In this document: piece by piece, positions 8,337 through 14,767 of the stretch
Position numbering within the stretch: the first letter of the stretch is position 1
Layout of the letters: every line of letters starts with the position of its first letter
Origin: an uncultured Phocaeicola sp.
GTDB lineage: Bacteria; Bacteroidota; Bacteroidia; Bacteroidales; Bacteroidaceae
Assembly: GCA_944319745.1 (NCBI GenBank)
Contig: CALUET010000013.1
Location: 62,001 to 126,000, forward strand
DNA: 64,000 nt
Direction of reading: 5' to 3'
Position numbers and translations under genes: made by a program
The notes under the pieces: model-generated
Seen by the model: the letters and a program-made list of their open reading frames with translations, nothing else
Told to the model about the DNA's origin: nothing
Databases searched by the model: none

Positions 8337-9548
8337 ATGGCAGCAAAAAAAGAAATAAGGTCTGATAATACATATATCATTAGTACCGATGATACAGATA
8401 ACCCAAAATTGGGAGCTAAGATTTTATCAGATGGCAGGGAAAGCCTTTTTCTGGACTACTATTTGGGTTATAGAATGGTTTATGATGAGGCTAAGGATAA
8501 AGAAGTAGCGAGAAAAGAACGTAAAAGGGAGGCTTTAAAATTATATCTTTGGCAAGCCCCCAGAACTCCACTTGAAAGACAACAGAACAAAGAAACGCTA
8601 CAACTCGCAAAGGAGATACGACATGAACGAGAACAAGAACTTAAAGACGACACATTAGGATATAGGTTAAAAGCCAAAGAGATTAATTTCTTTGATTTCA
8701 TTCAAACTTACTATGATGAATACACCAAAGGGGACAAACGTATGATTAAAGCAGCCCAAAAACGGTTTACTGATTTCATTGCTTTGGAATATCCACTATA
8801 CAAAAACAATATTTCACCAGAAAAGATAACGCCCGATATGATGGAGCATTTTGTAGAGTATCTGCAAAGCATTAGTAAGGGTGAGGGAGCTTTGACGCAT
8901 TGGAAACGATGGAAGAAAATAGTAAAAGCAGCCGTAAAGAAGGACATTTTAAGGAAGAATCCTTGTGAAGATGTAGTTTGCAAAGCTGATGAAGAAGCAC
9001 TAAAGAAAGATATACTTTCAATTGAGGAAATGCAACAACTTATAAATACTACTTATCAGGGGCAAAACCCAGAAACCAGGCGTGCTTTTATCTTTACCCT
9101 ATATACAGGCATTAGATTTTGTGATATTAAAGATTTGACCTTTGCCAATGTAGACTACTCAAATAAGGTGCTTACATTCAACCAGAAGAAAACACAAGGA
9201 CACAGCAGCAAAAGCTATGTGAATATACCCCTAAATGATGGCTTATTGGCTTTGATTGGTACAGCCTCAACAAACAATCCAGAGGAAAAGATATTTAAAT
9301 TACCGAGTTTTAGTATGTGTTTAAAAGCCCTAAGACATTGGACGGCAAGAGCAGGAATAACCAAGCATATAACGTGGCATTGTGCACGGCATTCCTTTGC
9401 CGTGAATATCCTTAACAATGGGGCTAATATAAAGACCGTGGCAAGCCTGTTAGGGCACAGCAGCATACAACATACAGAAAAGTACACACGGGCGATAGAT
9501 AGCCTTAAAGAGGCGGCGATAAATAGTTTACCTGAACTTAAATTATAG
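8337..9548 (+). CDS. Tyrosine-recombinase integrase of the element
   Basis: A 403-residue site-specific integrase of the Bacteroidetes transposon/phage type. It has an N-terminal arm-DNA-binding region (about 1-105), a SAM-like core-binding domain (about 110-215) and a C-terminal catalytic domain. The catalytic set is complete: Arg260 in LYTGIRFCDIKDL, a Lys around 284-285, His348 and Arg351 in HCARHSF, His374 in LLGHSS and the nucleophile Tyr383 in EKYTRAI. It should recombine the 15-bp core shared by the tRNA-Leu 3' end and the element. The N-terminal domain is the likely partner of the tandem TTTGGCTACCC repeats at both ends. The gene reads into the element, with a small unknown gene starting six bases after its stop. 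Confidence 0.95.
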   Translation: MAAKKEIRSDNTYIISTDDTDNPKLGAKILSDGRESLFLDYYLGYRMVYDEAKDKEVARKERKREALKLYLWQAPRTPLERQQNKETLQLAKEIRHEREQELKDDTLGYRLKAKEINFFDFIQTYYDEYTKGDKRMIKAAQKRFTDFIALEYPLYKNNISPEKITPDMMEHFVEYLQSISKGEGALTHWKRWKKIVKAAVKKDILRKNPCEDVVCKADEEALKKDILSIEEMQQLINTTYQGQNPETRRAFIFTLYTGIRFCDIKDLTFANVDYSNKVLTFNQKKTQGHSSKSYVNIPLNDGLLALIGTASTNNPEEKIFKLPSFSMCLKALRHWTARAGITKHITWHCARHSFAVNILNNGANIKTVASLLGHSSIQHTEKYTRAIDSLKEAAINSLPELKL

Positions 9549-9553
9549 GTTAT

Positions 9554-10018
9554 ATGGAAGATGATGATAAAACAGTATGGCAAGAGGAATACGATAAATA
9601 TATCCTCTGTGAGATGGAAATATATATACCCCATCTGATAAAGGGGACAGATTTCCATTTTGCAGAGATACCTCGCTGTGATAAAACGGCGATCCTATTA
9701 GATGGACTAAAACAAAACGATTTTATTTCAACAGATACCAAGTTAGAGCACTTTAGGGTTCTCTTTGGAATACCTTTACATAAAGCCGACACACCCTTTG
9801 AACGGATAAAATGGAGAAAAAATAAGCAGTTACTCCGTTTCTTTGTACAGGAACTTTTTTCACAGGAGGCAATTTGGCGTCTAGCATTCTGTGTATCGAA
9901 GCTCTTTACTGATAAACACGGAGAGTGTATGTCTATGCCACAATCAGATCCAAAACGGCTAAGACAAAGTTCAGACTATGCCAAACTAGTTGAATTGTTA
10001 AAAATATTCAAAGGATAA
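9554..10018 (+). CDS. Unknown element-encoded protein (154 aa)
   Basis: I do not recognise this 154-residue protein. It begins six bases after the integrase stop, so it is probably co-transcribed with it. It has no signal peptide or membrane segment. The N-terminal half is acidic (MEDDDKTVWQEEYDKYI) and the second half is helical and basic, with IKWRKNKQLLRFFVQELF (about residues 91-108). That pattern weakly recalls the C-terminal region of RteC-type regulators found on Bacteroides mobile elements, but the resemblance is by eye only. A directionality, regulatory or immunity function would fit its position. Confidence 0.7.
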   Translation: MEDDDKTVWQEEYDKYILCEMEIYIPHLIKGTDFHFAEIPRCDKTAILLDGLKQNDFISTDTKLEHFRVLFGIPLHKADTPFERIKWRKNKQLLRFFVQELFSQEAIWRLAFCVSKLFTDKHGECMSMPQSDPKRLRQSSDYAKLVELLKIFKG

Positions 10019-10086
10019 GTGTCCACTTTTGGAAAAAGGTATTATTTTTTGAACAAAAAGAACTCTTTTTCCCAAAAGTGAACACT
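10018..10086. repeat. Long imperfect inverted repeat, possible terminator
   Basis: Arms at 10018-10038 and 10065-10086 match over about 20 bases with one mismatch and one inserted base (shared core CACTTTTGG and complement). The loop is 26 bases and A/T-rich. It begins at the stop codon of the 154-aa gene, so a terminator is the simplest reading, but no T-tract follows; it could also be a protein-binding or replication structure. Confidence 0.55.
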
Positions 10087-10117
10087 CAAATATACTTAAT
10101 ATCTCTTTCTACATAAT

Positions 10118-10137
10118 ATTTCCTTTGATTTCCTTTG
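10118..10137. repeat. Tandem 10-bp repeat
   Basis: Two adjacent identical copies of ATTTCCTTTG upstream of the HTH gene. They may be binding sites for a control protein. Confidence 0.5.
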
Positions 10138-10160
10138 TCTCGTAAATGTATGGAAATAGC

Positions 10161-10220
10161 AGGTGCAAGAAGACTATTCCAGAAGATTACAACGGGTAAA
10201 GACGGGTGAGTCTTGCACCT
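10161..10220. promoter_or_regulatory. Inverted repeat upstream of the HTH gene, possible operator
   Basis: AGGTGCAAGA (10161-10170) is repeated exactly in inverted form at 10211-10220, 35 bases before the HTH start codon. The loop also holds two ACGGGT copies. An operator for the HTH protein or an attenuator hairpin are both possible. Confidence 0.45.
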
Positions 10221-10254
10221 CAACCCAGAAGCCCAAACCTTTAAAAATAGAGTT

Positions 10255-10545
10255 ATGGCAGAGGAATTAAAACAGATAGCCGACCTTATAACGGCAAACA
10301 CAATCTTTTGCACTAAAGAAGTGCTTACAAGCGATGAGGCAGCGAAGTATATGGGGGTATCAAAAAGTTATCTCTACAAATTAACGATGAGGCAACAGAT
10401 ACCCCACTACAAGCCAATGGGAAAGATGTGTTACTTTAACCGTTTGGAGCTTGAACAATGGTTGCAAAGCAACCGTGTATCTACTTCCACCGAGATAAGC
10501 CAGCAGGCACAGACTTACTGTATGAAGAAAGGAGGTAGGTTATGA
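10255..10545 (+). CDS. Excisionase-type helix-turn-helix protein
   Basis: A 96-residue protein with a MerR-like winged helix-turn-helix of the excisionase type: LTSDEAAKYMGVSKSYLYKLTMRQQIPHYK then GKMCYFNRLELEQWL. This is the usual small DNA-binding protein of Bacteroidetes integrative elements, acting as excision factor or regulator. I use the ATG at 10255 (MAEELKQ); an in-frame TTG at 10213 would overlap the inverted repeat. It overlaps the next gene by four bases (ATGA at 10542-10545), so the two are translationally coupled. Confidence 0.88.
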   Translation: MAEELKQIADLITANTIFCTKEVLTSDEAAKYMGVSKSYLYKLTMRQQIPHYKPMGKMCYFNRLELEQWLQSNRVSTSTEISQQAQTYCMKKGGRL

Positions 10546-11024
10546 TACTCACAGATTATTACCGCTTTGAAAAGCTACCCAACCAAAGAAGCAGATTAAG
10601 AATAGATTGCACGGCCTCAACCCATAGTTACCAACCGTTGGAAATATTGAGAAATAAAACAGGCGATTTATTTCTATATATTGGTGATAATACACATACC
10701 AAAGCAGGGAAGAAAAGAAAAGCAGATTTGGCGTTATCCAGGACGGAACATATAAGCAGTATATATAATCCTGATTTGGATTTGCCTTATTGGTATGGAG
10801 ATATGAACGGAACAACAGACGCTTTTTTGTTTGTTCACCTAAACACAGAGTTTATAAACGGTGGAATACAGGCAGGGGCGGTTATAGAGTTGTTTGTAGC
10901 ACGTGGGCAAAGGAGCAACAGAAGCCAGCTTTACAATATCCTCTCCGATGGTGAATTGGATGAGGAAATGAACGTTTTGAGAAAGCAGGTTACTAAAACA
11001 GTAACCGAGTCCCAAAAGCCGTAA
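10542..11024 (+). CDS. Unknown element-encoded protein (160 aa) before the replication gene
   Basis: I do not recognise this 160-residue protein. It starts inside the stop of the HTH gene and ends just before the first 44-bp repeat, so it belongs to one transcript with the HTH and probably the replication gene. It has no signal peptide or transmembrane segment. The middle is rich in aromatic and beta-forming residues (LPYWYGDMNG, DAFLFVHLNTEFINGG), and the last 30 residues are charged and helical. In filamentous phages the gene next to the replication initiator encodes a single-stranded-DNA-binding protein; whether this is a counterpart cannot be judged by eye. Confidence 0.75.
   Translation: MILTDYYRFEKLPNQRSRLRIDCTASTHSYQPLEILRNKTGDLFLYIGDNTHTKAGKKRKADLALSRTEHISSIYNPDLDLPYWYGDMNGTTDAFLFVHLNTEFINGGIQAGAVIELFVARGQRSNRSQLYNILSDGELDEEMNVLRKQVTKTVTESQKP
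10988..11006. repeat. Palindrome P1 (GGTTACT-N5-AGTAACC)
   Basis: A 7-bp perfect inverted repeat with a 5-base spacer, located inside the 3' end of the 160-aa gene. It resembles the palindromes at 12039-12055 and 12069-12083 and may be a binding site for the replication protein. Confidence 0.55.
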
Positions 11025-11066
11025 TCACTCTATATTAAGTTGTATTCTGTTACCAGATTAGTAATC
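11023..11066. repeat. 44-bp repeat, copy 1 (upstream of the replication gene)
   Basis: It matches 12012-12055 at 42 of 44 positions, in direct orientation. It lies between the stop codon of the 160-aa gene and the ATG of the replication gene, ending four bases before that ATG. Its right half contains a degenerate form of the TTACTAA/TTAGTAA palindrome. The position suggests an operator or origin element controlling the replication gene. Confidence 0.8.
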
Positions 11067-11069
11067 GTT

Positions 11070-12005
11070 ATGTATGATACTGTAAATCTTAGATTACTCC
11101 AGAGCGAGGCGGGCGGTGTGGATTTCCTTGCTGAAATGCCTTGTTATCTGGAGAATGTAGGAGAACACAAGTACAACGGTGAGATAGTGATAACGGGAAG
11201 CCTAAACGGGTTAAAGATAAGCCTCAACAGTTACCAAATGAAAATAAAGGATGGCAGTTTATGTAAATGGTATTTGGGCGATAACTTCCAGACATTGGGA
11301 CGGGGCGATACTCAAAGGGCGATAGAAAGTTTGTCAGATACTTTACACGTACCCATGAGCAAAGCCACCGTTACCCGTCTGGATATAGCCCAGAACTTTA
11401 TCACCAGGCACCCACCAGAAGTTTACTTTAATCATTTAGGTATCTTGAAGTATGCAACCCGATTGCAAGAACCTAACGGTATATATTATACTCAAACGGG
11501 CGGGCGGTTGTGCTTTTATGACAAAAACAGAGAGCAAAAGAGCAACAGAGAGCCTATACCAAAACTGTATGAAGGTAGGAATGTGCTAAGATATGAACAG
11601 CGGTACACCAATAGATTATCCTCACAGTTTAAAGTTAGCGAAGTTACAGCGTCAATGCTTTATGATGAGACCTTTTATATTGATTTACTCGACCGATGGA
11701 GAGATACCTACAAGGCAATCCAAAAAATAAATGATATATCACTAAACTTTCAAACGATGAAAACCAAACAGCAGCTTTACAAAATGGGGGTACTTTCTCT
11801 GATAAAACAAACGGGCGGGCAACTCCAAATGATTGAACAAATAAGAGAGGCACAAAAACGGGGTGAATTATCCAGCAAACAAGCCTTTGACCTTAGACAA
11901 GCGATAAACGAAGCTTGCAAAATTAAGGATGGTTTGACCGTTCAAAATGAAGCAATACAAGAACTTGACAAAAAAGTAAATGACGCAGTAAAGTATTACC
12001 GATAA
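11070..12005 (+). CDS. Phage/plasmid replication initiation protein (filamentous-phage gene II/X type)
   Basis: A 311-residue protein. I place the start at the ATG at 11070, giving MYDTVNLRLL, the usual opening of phage/plasmid gene II/X-type replication proteins; the frame extends ten codons upstream into the 44-bp repeat. Family-like blocks are TVTRLDIAQNF (with the conserved Asp), GGRLCFYDKNREQ and VLRYEQRYTNRLSSQF. The C-terminal 90 residues are helical and charged. Such proteins nick a double-stranded origin and start rolling-circle replication. I did not identify a clear HUH motif by eye, so the catalytic assignment rests on overall resemblance. The gene is flanked by near-identical 44-bp repeats, a likely origin or operator pair. 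Confidence 0.78.
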   Translation: MYDTVNLRLLQSEAGGVDFLAEMPCYLENVGEHKYNGEIVITGSLNGLKISLNSYQMKIKDGSLCKWYLGDNFQTLGRGDTQRAIESLSDTLHVPMSKATVTRLDIAQNFITRHPPEVYFNHLGILKYATRLQEPNGIYYTQTGGRLCFYDKNREQKSNREPIPKLYEGRNVLRYEQRYTNRLSSQFKVSEVTASMLYDETFYIDLLDRWRDTYKAIQKINDISLNFQTMKTKQQLYKMGVLSLIKQTGGQLQMIEQIREAQKRGELSSKQAFDLRQAINEACKIKDGLTVQNEAIQELDKKVNDAVKYYR

Positions 12006-12011
12006 TCACAA

Positions 12012-12055
12012 AATCACTCTATATTAAGTTGTATTCTGTTACTAAATTAGTAATC
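12012..12055. repeat. 44-bp repeat, copy 2 (downstream of the replication gene)
   Basis: Second copy of 11023-11066 with two substitutions. Here the palindrome TTACTAA-A-TTAGTAA is perfect, and the right part of the repeat becomes the left arm of the larger inverted repeat at 12033-12089. Confidence 0.8.
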
Positions 12056-12089
12056 TTACAATGTGCGCTTACTAATTTAGTAACAGAAT
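12033..12089. repeat. Nested inverted repeat, candidate replication origin
   Basis: Two perfect 21-bp arms (12033-12053 and 12069-12089) around a 15-base loop. Each arm itself contains the 15-base palindrome TTACTAA-N-TTAGTAA. A cruciform of this kind directly after a rolling-circle-type replication gene is a natural candidate for the nicking origin. A strong terminator is less likely because no T-tract follows. Confidence 0.65.
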
Positions 12090-12531
12090 TGCACTAATAG
12101 AATAAGGGGAACAAGTCTATAAAAATATTAATTGCATGAGCAACAAAGGGTGATAATATCGATTATTGGCATTTTTTAGAGGCTAAACATATAAGGAAAG
12201 ATGCCTATTTAACACGATATTAACACAAAAACATCACATCTTTCACACAAAAAAAGTTCTTTATTTATTAATAATCAAAGAAATACTTTAATTGTTGAGG
12301 CTAAAAAGGACTTCCACGCCACCAGGCACAATATTATATAAGGGGGTAGGGGTATATTTTTTAGCACAAAGTTCAAATTAACCTCACCCCACCCCATTTT
12401 ACACGCACGACAATTTTTCAAAAAAGCCAAAATTATGAGTAAAAAATAATATCAAACCATAAGTTCTAAAATCAGGAAATATATAAACCCCTTTGTTGGT
12501 CGCCCAATAACAAAAGTGTGGGGGTGTTGTC
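12090..12531. other. Non-coding right part of the element
   Basis: About 440 bases without a credible gene, A/T-rich except for a G-rich tract GGGGTAGGGG (12343-12352) and a facing C-rich tract CCCCACCCC (12387-12395) that could pair across 34 bases. A lagging-strand (single-strand) origin would be expected in such a place for a rolling-circle replicon, but nothing decisive is visible. Confidence 0.5.
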
Positions 12532-12557
12532 GTTTTTGGCTACCCTTTGGCTACCCA
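12532..12557. repeat. Right arm-type repeat (two tandem TTTGGCTACCC units)
   Basis: Identical over 26 bases to 8257-8282, same orientation, 45 bases inside the right att copy. It is the likely second arm site for the integrase. Confidence 0.8.
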
Positions 12558-12564
12558 TTAAAAC

Positions 12565-12596
12565 AAAAAAGCCTCAAAACCAATAGGTTAAGAGGC
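12565..12596 (-). terminator. Element-borne terminator now serving tRNA-Leu
   Basis: On the minus strand GCCTCTTAACC, loop TATT and GGTTTTGAGGC pair at 9 of 11 positions and are followed by TTTTTTGTTTT. It lies nine bases past the tRNA-Leu 3' end but inside the element, replacing the original terminator now stranded at 8079-8123. Confidence 0.75.
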
Positions 12597-12602
12597 CATA
12601 CA

Positions 12603-12617
12603 CGTACTCGAAGCGGG
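12603..12617. repeat. Right attachment site (within tRNA-Leu 3' end)
   Basis: CGTACTCGAAGCGGG, identical to 8121-8135. It covers the 3' strand of the acceptor stem, the discriminator base and part of the T stem of tRNA-Leu, so insertion leaves a complete tRNA gene. Confidence 0.9.
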
Positions 12618-12690
12618 ACTTGAACCCGCACAGCCATTACTGGCCAAGGGATTTTAAGTCCCTCGTGTCTACCGATTCCACCATTCGAGC
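12605..12690 (-). tRNA. tRNA-Leu (anticodon UAA)
   Basis: An 86-base class II tRNA. The acceptor strands GCTCGAA and TTCGAGT pair with one G-T; the anticodon loop CTTAAAA gives UAA; a long variable arm follows; the T loop is GTTCAAGTC. The 3' CCA is not encoded. It is the second gene of a two-tRNA transcript and the integration target of the element at 8121-12617. Confidence 0.97.
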
Positions 12691-12713
12691 AACCTGATCA
12701 AAAAACGAAAAAG

Positions 12714-12786
12714 AGCGGAAAACGAGACTCGAACTCGCGACCCTAACCTTGGCAAGGTTATGCTCTACCAACTGAGCTATTTCCGC
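12714..12786 (-). tRNA. tRNA-Gly (anticodon GCC)
   Basis: A 73-base tRNA with acceptor strands GCGGAAA/TTTCCGC, D arm GCTC-AGTTGGT-AGAGC, anticodon loop TTGCCAA (GCC) and T loop TTCGAGT. CCA is not encoded. It precedes tRNA-Leu by 23 bases on the same strand. Confidence 0.97.
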
Positions 12787-12797
12787 CTTTGCGACTG

Positions 12798-12829
12798 CAA
12801 ATGTAGAGAGAATTATCATACGCTCCAAA
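12798..12829 (-). promoter_or_regulatory. Consensus Bacteroides promoter of the tRNA-Gly/tRNA-Leu operon
   Basis: On the minus strand TTTG (12826-12829), 20 bases, then TACATTTG (12798-12805), an exact match to TTTG-N19-21-TAnnTTTG. Transcription should start a few bases before tRNA-Gly at 12786. Confidence 0.85.
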
Positions 12830-12857
12830 TATTTGCAGATTTTCTTCGTAAAAAACT

Positions 12858-14204
12858 TCAGGCTTCGCGCCCTAAAAGTTTTTTCTCCGCCTGCTCAACC
12901 GCAGCAAAATCGAAGCCTTTTACAACGCTTTCAAATAATTCCGAGATGCGGTCGTTGCACAAATTTCCAATGCTCCCGGCGTGGGTATGATGCACTTCTT
13001 TGGAATGTGAAAAACGCCCTGCCTCAATATCTAAACCAACTTTCTTATATGCATCGCGGAACGGCACGCCTTCCAACACCAGACGATTCACCTCTTCCAC
13101 ACTGAAAATGGCCAAATATTTATCATCGTCAAGAATGTGTTTGTTCACTTCGATTCTATTCATAATATAAGTAGTCATGCGAATACAATCTTTCAGCTCG
13201 CCGAAAACCGGAAGAAACACTTCCTTGATGATCTGCAAATCGCGGAAATATCCGGAAGGAAGATTATTCATTATCATCATAATCTGCTGGGGCAATGACT
13301 GGATTTTATTGCACTTGGCCCGAGTAAGCTCGAACACATCCGGATTTTTCTTATGCGGCATAATGCTGGAACCCGTCGTACACTCGTCGGGAAGTTTTAC
13401 AAATCCGAAATTCTGACTGCTGAACATACACGCATCGAATGCCAGTTTCGAGAGAGTACCGGCTACAGAAGCCAATGCAAAAGCGACGTTACGCTCCATC
13501 TTTCCGCGCCCCATTTGCGCATAAACCACGTTATAGTTCATCGAATCGAAGCCCAACAAACGAGTTGTCATCTCGCGGTCTAACGGGAAAGACGAGCCAT
13601 ATCCTGCGGCAGAGCCGAGCGGATTACGGTTACATATCCTATAAGCTGCCTGCAAGAACTGCATATCATCGACCAAACTCTCGGCATAAGCTCCGAACCA
13701 CAAGCCAAAAGAAGAAGGCATGGCTATCTGCAAATGTGTATAACCCGGCATCAATACATCCTTATACTTGTTGCTTTGAGATATAAGCACATGGAACAAT
13801 TCCTCCACACATTCCACGATTTCTTTCAACTGCGCACGTGTAAAGAGCTTCAAATCGACCAAGACCTGGTCGTTTCTCGAGCGCCCGCTATGGATTTTCT
13901 TCCCGATATCGCCCAATTTACGAGTCAGCATCAATTCAACCTGAGAATGTACATCTTCAATTCCGTCCTCAATACAAAACTCTCCACGCTCTATCGAGGC
14001 ATAAATCAACTTTAATTCCGCCAGTAATTTCTCCAGCTCTTCGGCCGTAAGCAAGTTAATGCTTTCCAACATCGTGATATGCGCCATCGAGCCCAACACA
14101 TCGTATTTCGCAAGATAAAGATCCATCTCACGGTCAAGCCCTACGGTAAAACGATCAATTTCCGCATTTACCTGAACACTTTTCTCCCACAATTTCTTAG
14201 CCAT
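12858..14204 (-). CDS. argH: Argininosuccinate lyase
   Basis: A 448-residue enzyme of the aspartase/fumarase superfamily that splits argininosuccinate into arginine and fumarate, the last step of arginine synthesis in the cytoplasm. The signature loop GSSIMPHKKNPDVFE is intact, as are the SGRSRNDQV substrate block and the TH in PGYTHLQIAMPSSFG. Length is typical of bacterial ArgH. The start MAKKLWEKSVQ matches the family's usual N-terminus. It is the last gene of a pyrE / SRPBCC / argH run, a gene order common in Bacteroides relatives, and ends 28 bases before the tRNA promoter. Confidence 0.96.
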   Translation of the reverse strand: MAKKLWEKSVQVNAEIDRFTVGLDREMDLYLAKYDVLGSMAHITMLESINLLTAEELEKLLAELKLIYASIERGEFCIEDGIEDVHSQVELMLTRKLGDIGKKIHSGRSRNDQVLVDLKLFTRAQLKEIVECVEELFHVLISQSNKYKDVLMPGYTHLQIAMPSSFGLWFGAYAESLVDDMQFLQAAYRICNRNPLGSAAGYGSSFPLDREMTTRLLGFDSMNYNVVYAQMGRGKMERNVAFALASVAGTLSKLAFDACMFSSQNFGFVKLPDECTTGSSIMPHKKNPDVFELTRAKCNKIQSLPQQIMMIMNNLPSGYFRDLQIIKEVFLPVFGELKDCIRMTTYIMNRIEVNKHILDDDKYLAIFSVEEVNRLVLEGVPFRDAYKKVGLDIEAGRFSHSKEVHHTHAGSIGNLCNDRISELFESVVKGFDFAAVEQAEKKLLGREA

Positions 14205-14235
14205 GACTTCATGTTTTTATATAAGCACCAGTTTA

Positions 14236-14661
14236 TCAATAAGGAATCGCAGACAGCATATCCGCCAATCGCTCCACCCCTTCCTGCAATGGTTTCGCTA
14301 TCATTGCTTTCATAAACATATTCACTTCAGCCCTTATCGTCACCTTTATTTTGGATGTCTCATCCTCCACAGGAAGAACTTGTATCCAAAGATTCAACGG
14401 AACGGGGGTATTTACTCCTTCAAGCTTTATACATTTCAACGGTTCCCGCTCGATGATGCGAAGTGTCAGAGCAATGCTTTGCACTTTGACCGTAAGAGAA
14501 TCGCGATCGAAGGTCATATCTTCCAACTTTCCTTCCGTTTTCTCCTTTATCGCATCCCAATGCTCCCGCAAAGACTCCAAATTATTTAAATCGGACAACC
14601 TGTTATATACCCGTTCCTGACTAAAAGGAATTTGTTTTACACCACTTTCAAATTGTACCAT
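14236..14661 (-). CDS. SRPBCC/START-fold protein
   Basis: A 141-residue cytoplasmic protein with the layout of the SRPBCC (START, polyketide cyclase) fold. It opens FESGVKQIPFSQERVYNRLSDLNNLESL, continues with alternating beta strands, and ends with a long C-terminal helix (KPLQEGVERLADMLSAI) that would close the hydrophobic cavity. No catalytic motif is evident and no substrate can be named. It lies between pyrE and argH and is read in the same direction, a conserved neighbourhood in Bacteroidales; the link to nucleotide or arginine synthesis may be only shared expression. Confidence 0.85.
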   Translation of the reverse strand: MVQFESGVKQIPFSQERVYNRLSDLNNLESLREHWDAIKEKTEGKLEDMTFDRDSLTVKVQSIALTLRIIEREPLKCIKLEGVNTPVPLNLWIQVLPVEDETSKIKVTIRAEVNMFMKAMIAKPLQEGVERLADMLSAIPY

Positions 14662-14681
14662 AACCTCTTAAAAGATAAATA

Positions 14682-14743
14682 ACACGGACTTTTACGGATA
14701 AAAAGAACACCCGCAAACGGTTACAAATCCGCATAATCCGTGT
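14682..14743. promoter_or_regulatory. Nested inverted repeat between pyrE and the SRPBCC gene
   Basis: ACACGGA (14682-14688) pairs with TCCGTGT (14737-14743), and inside them CGGAT (14695-14699) pairs with ATCCG (14727-14731). Read on the minus strand it could be a weak terminator or attenuator separating pyrE from the two downstream genes. Confidence 0.4.
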
Positions 14744-14767
14744 ACTTATTTCGCATTCTTACCTATA

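Larger units (their letters stand above)
8121..12617 (+). mobile_element. 4.48-kb integrative element in tRNA-Leu(UAA)
   Basis: The element is bounded by 15-bp direct repeats, one of which is the 3' end of an intact tRNA-Leu. The integrase gene lies next to the left end. Inside are an integrase, an unknown protein, an excisionase-type HTH protein, a second unknown protein and a phage/plasmid-type replication protein, all on the plus strand. A 26-bp repeat occurs near each end (8257-8282 and 12532-12557). The interior is visibly more A/T-rich than the flanking chromosome. No relaxase, coupling protein, Zot or capsid gene is present. It is best described as a small replicating integrative element or phage satellite; the class is inferred from gene content. 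Confidence 0.88.

Noticed and set aside
10213-10254. Upstream TTG start for the HTH protein
   Set aside because: It lies within the inverted repeat and adds 14 residues with no family resemblance; ATG at 10255 gives the normal protein.
10988-12089. Spaced palindromic repeats considered as a CRISPR remnant
   Set aside because: There are only two long copies separated by a gene, spacing is irregular and no cas gene is present; a replication or operator role fits better.
12342-12395. Facing G-rich and C-rich tracts considered as a strong terminator
   Set aside because: The loop is 34 bases, pairing is imperfect and no T-tract follows; it is only mentioned as a possible structure.
8121-12617. 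Element considered as a complete filamentous prophage or a conjugative element
   Set aside because: No Zot-type ATPase, coat proteins, relaxase or coupling protein can be found, and the total length is too small.
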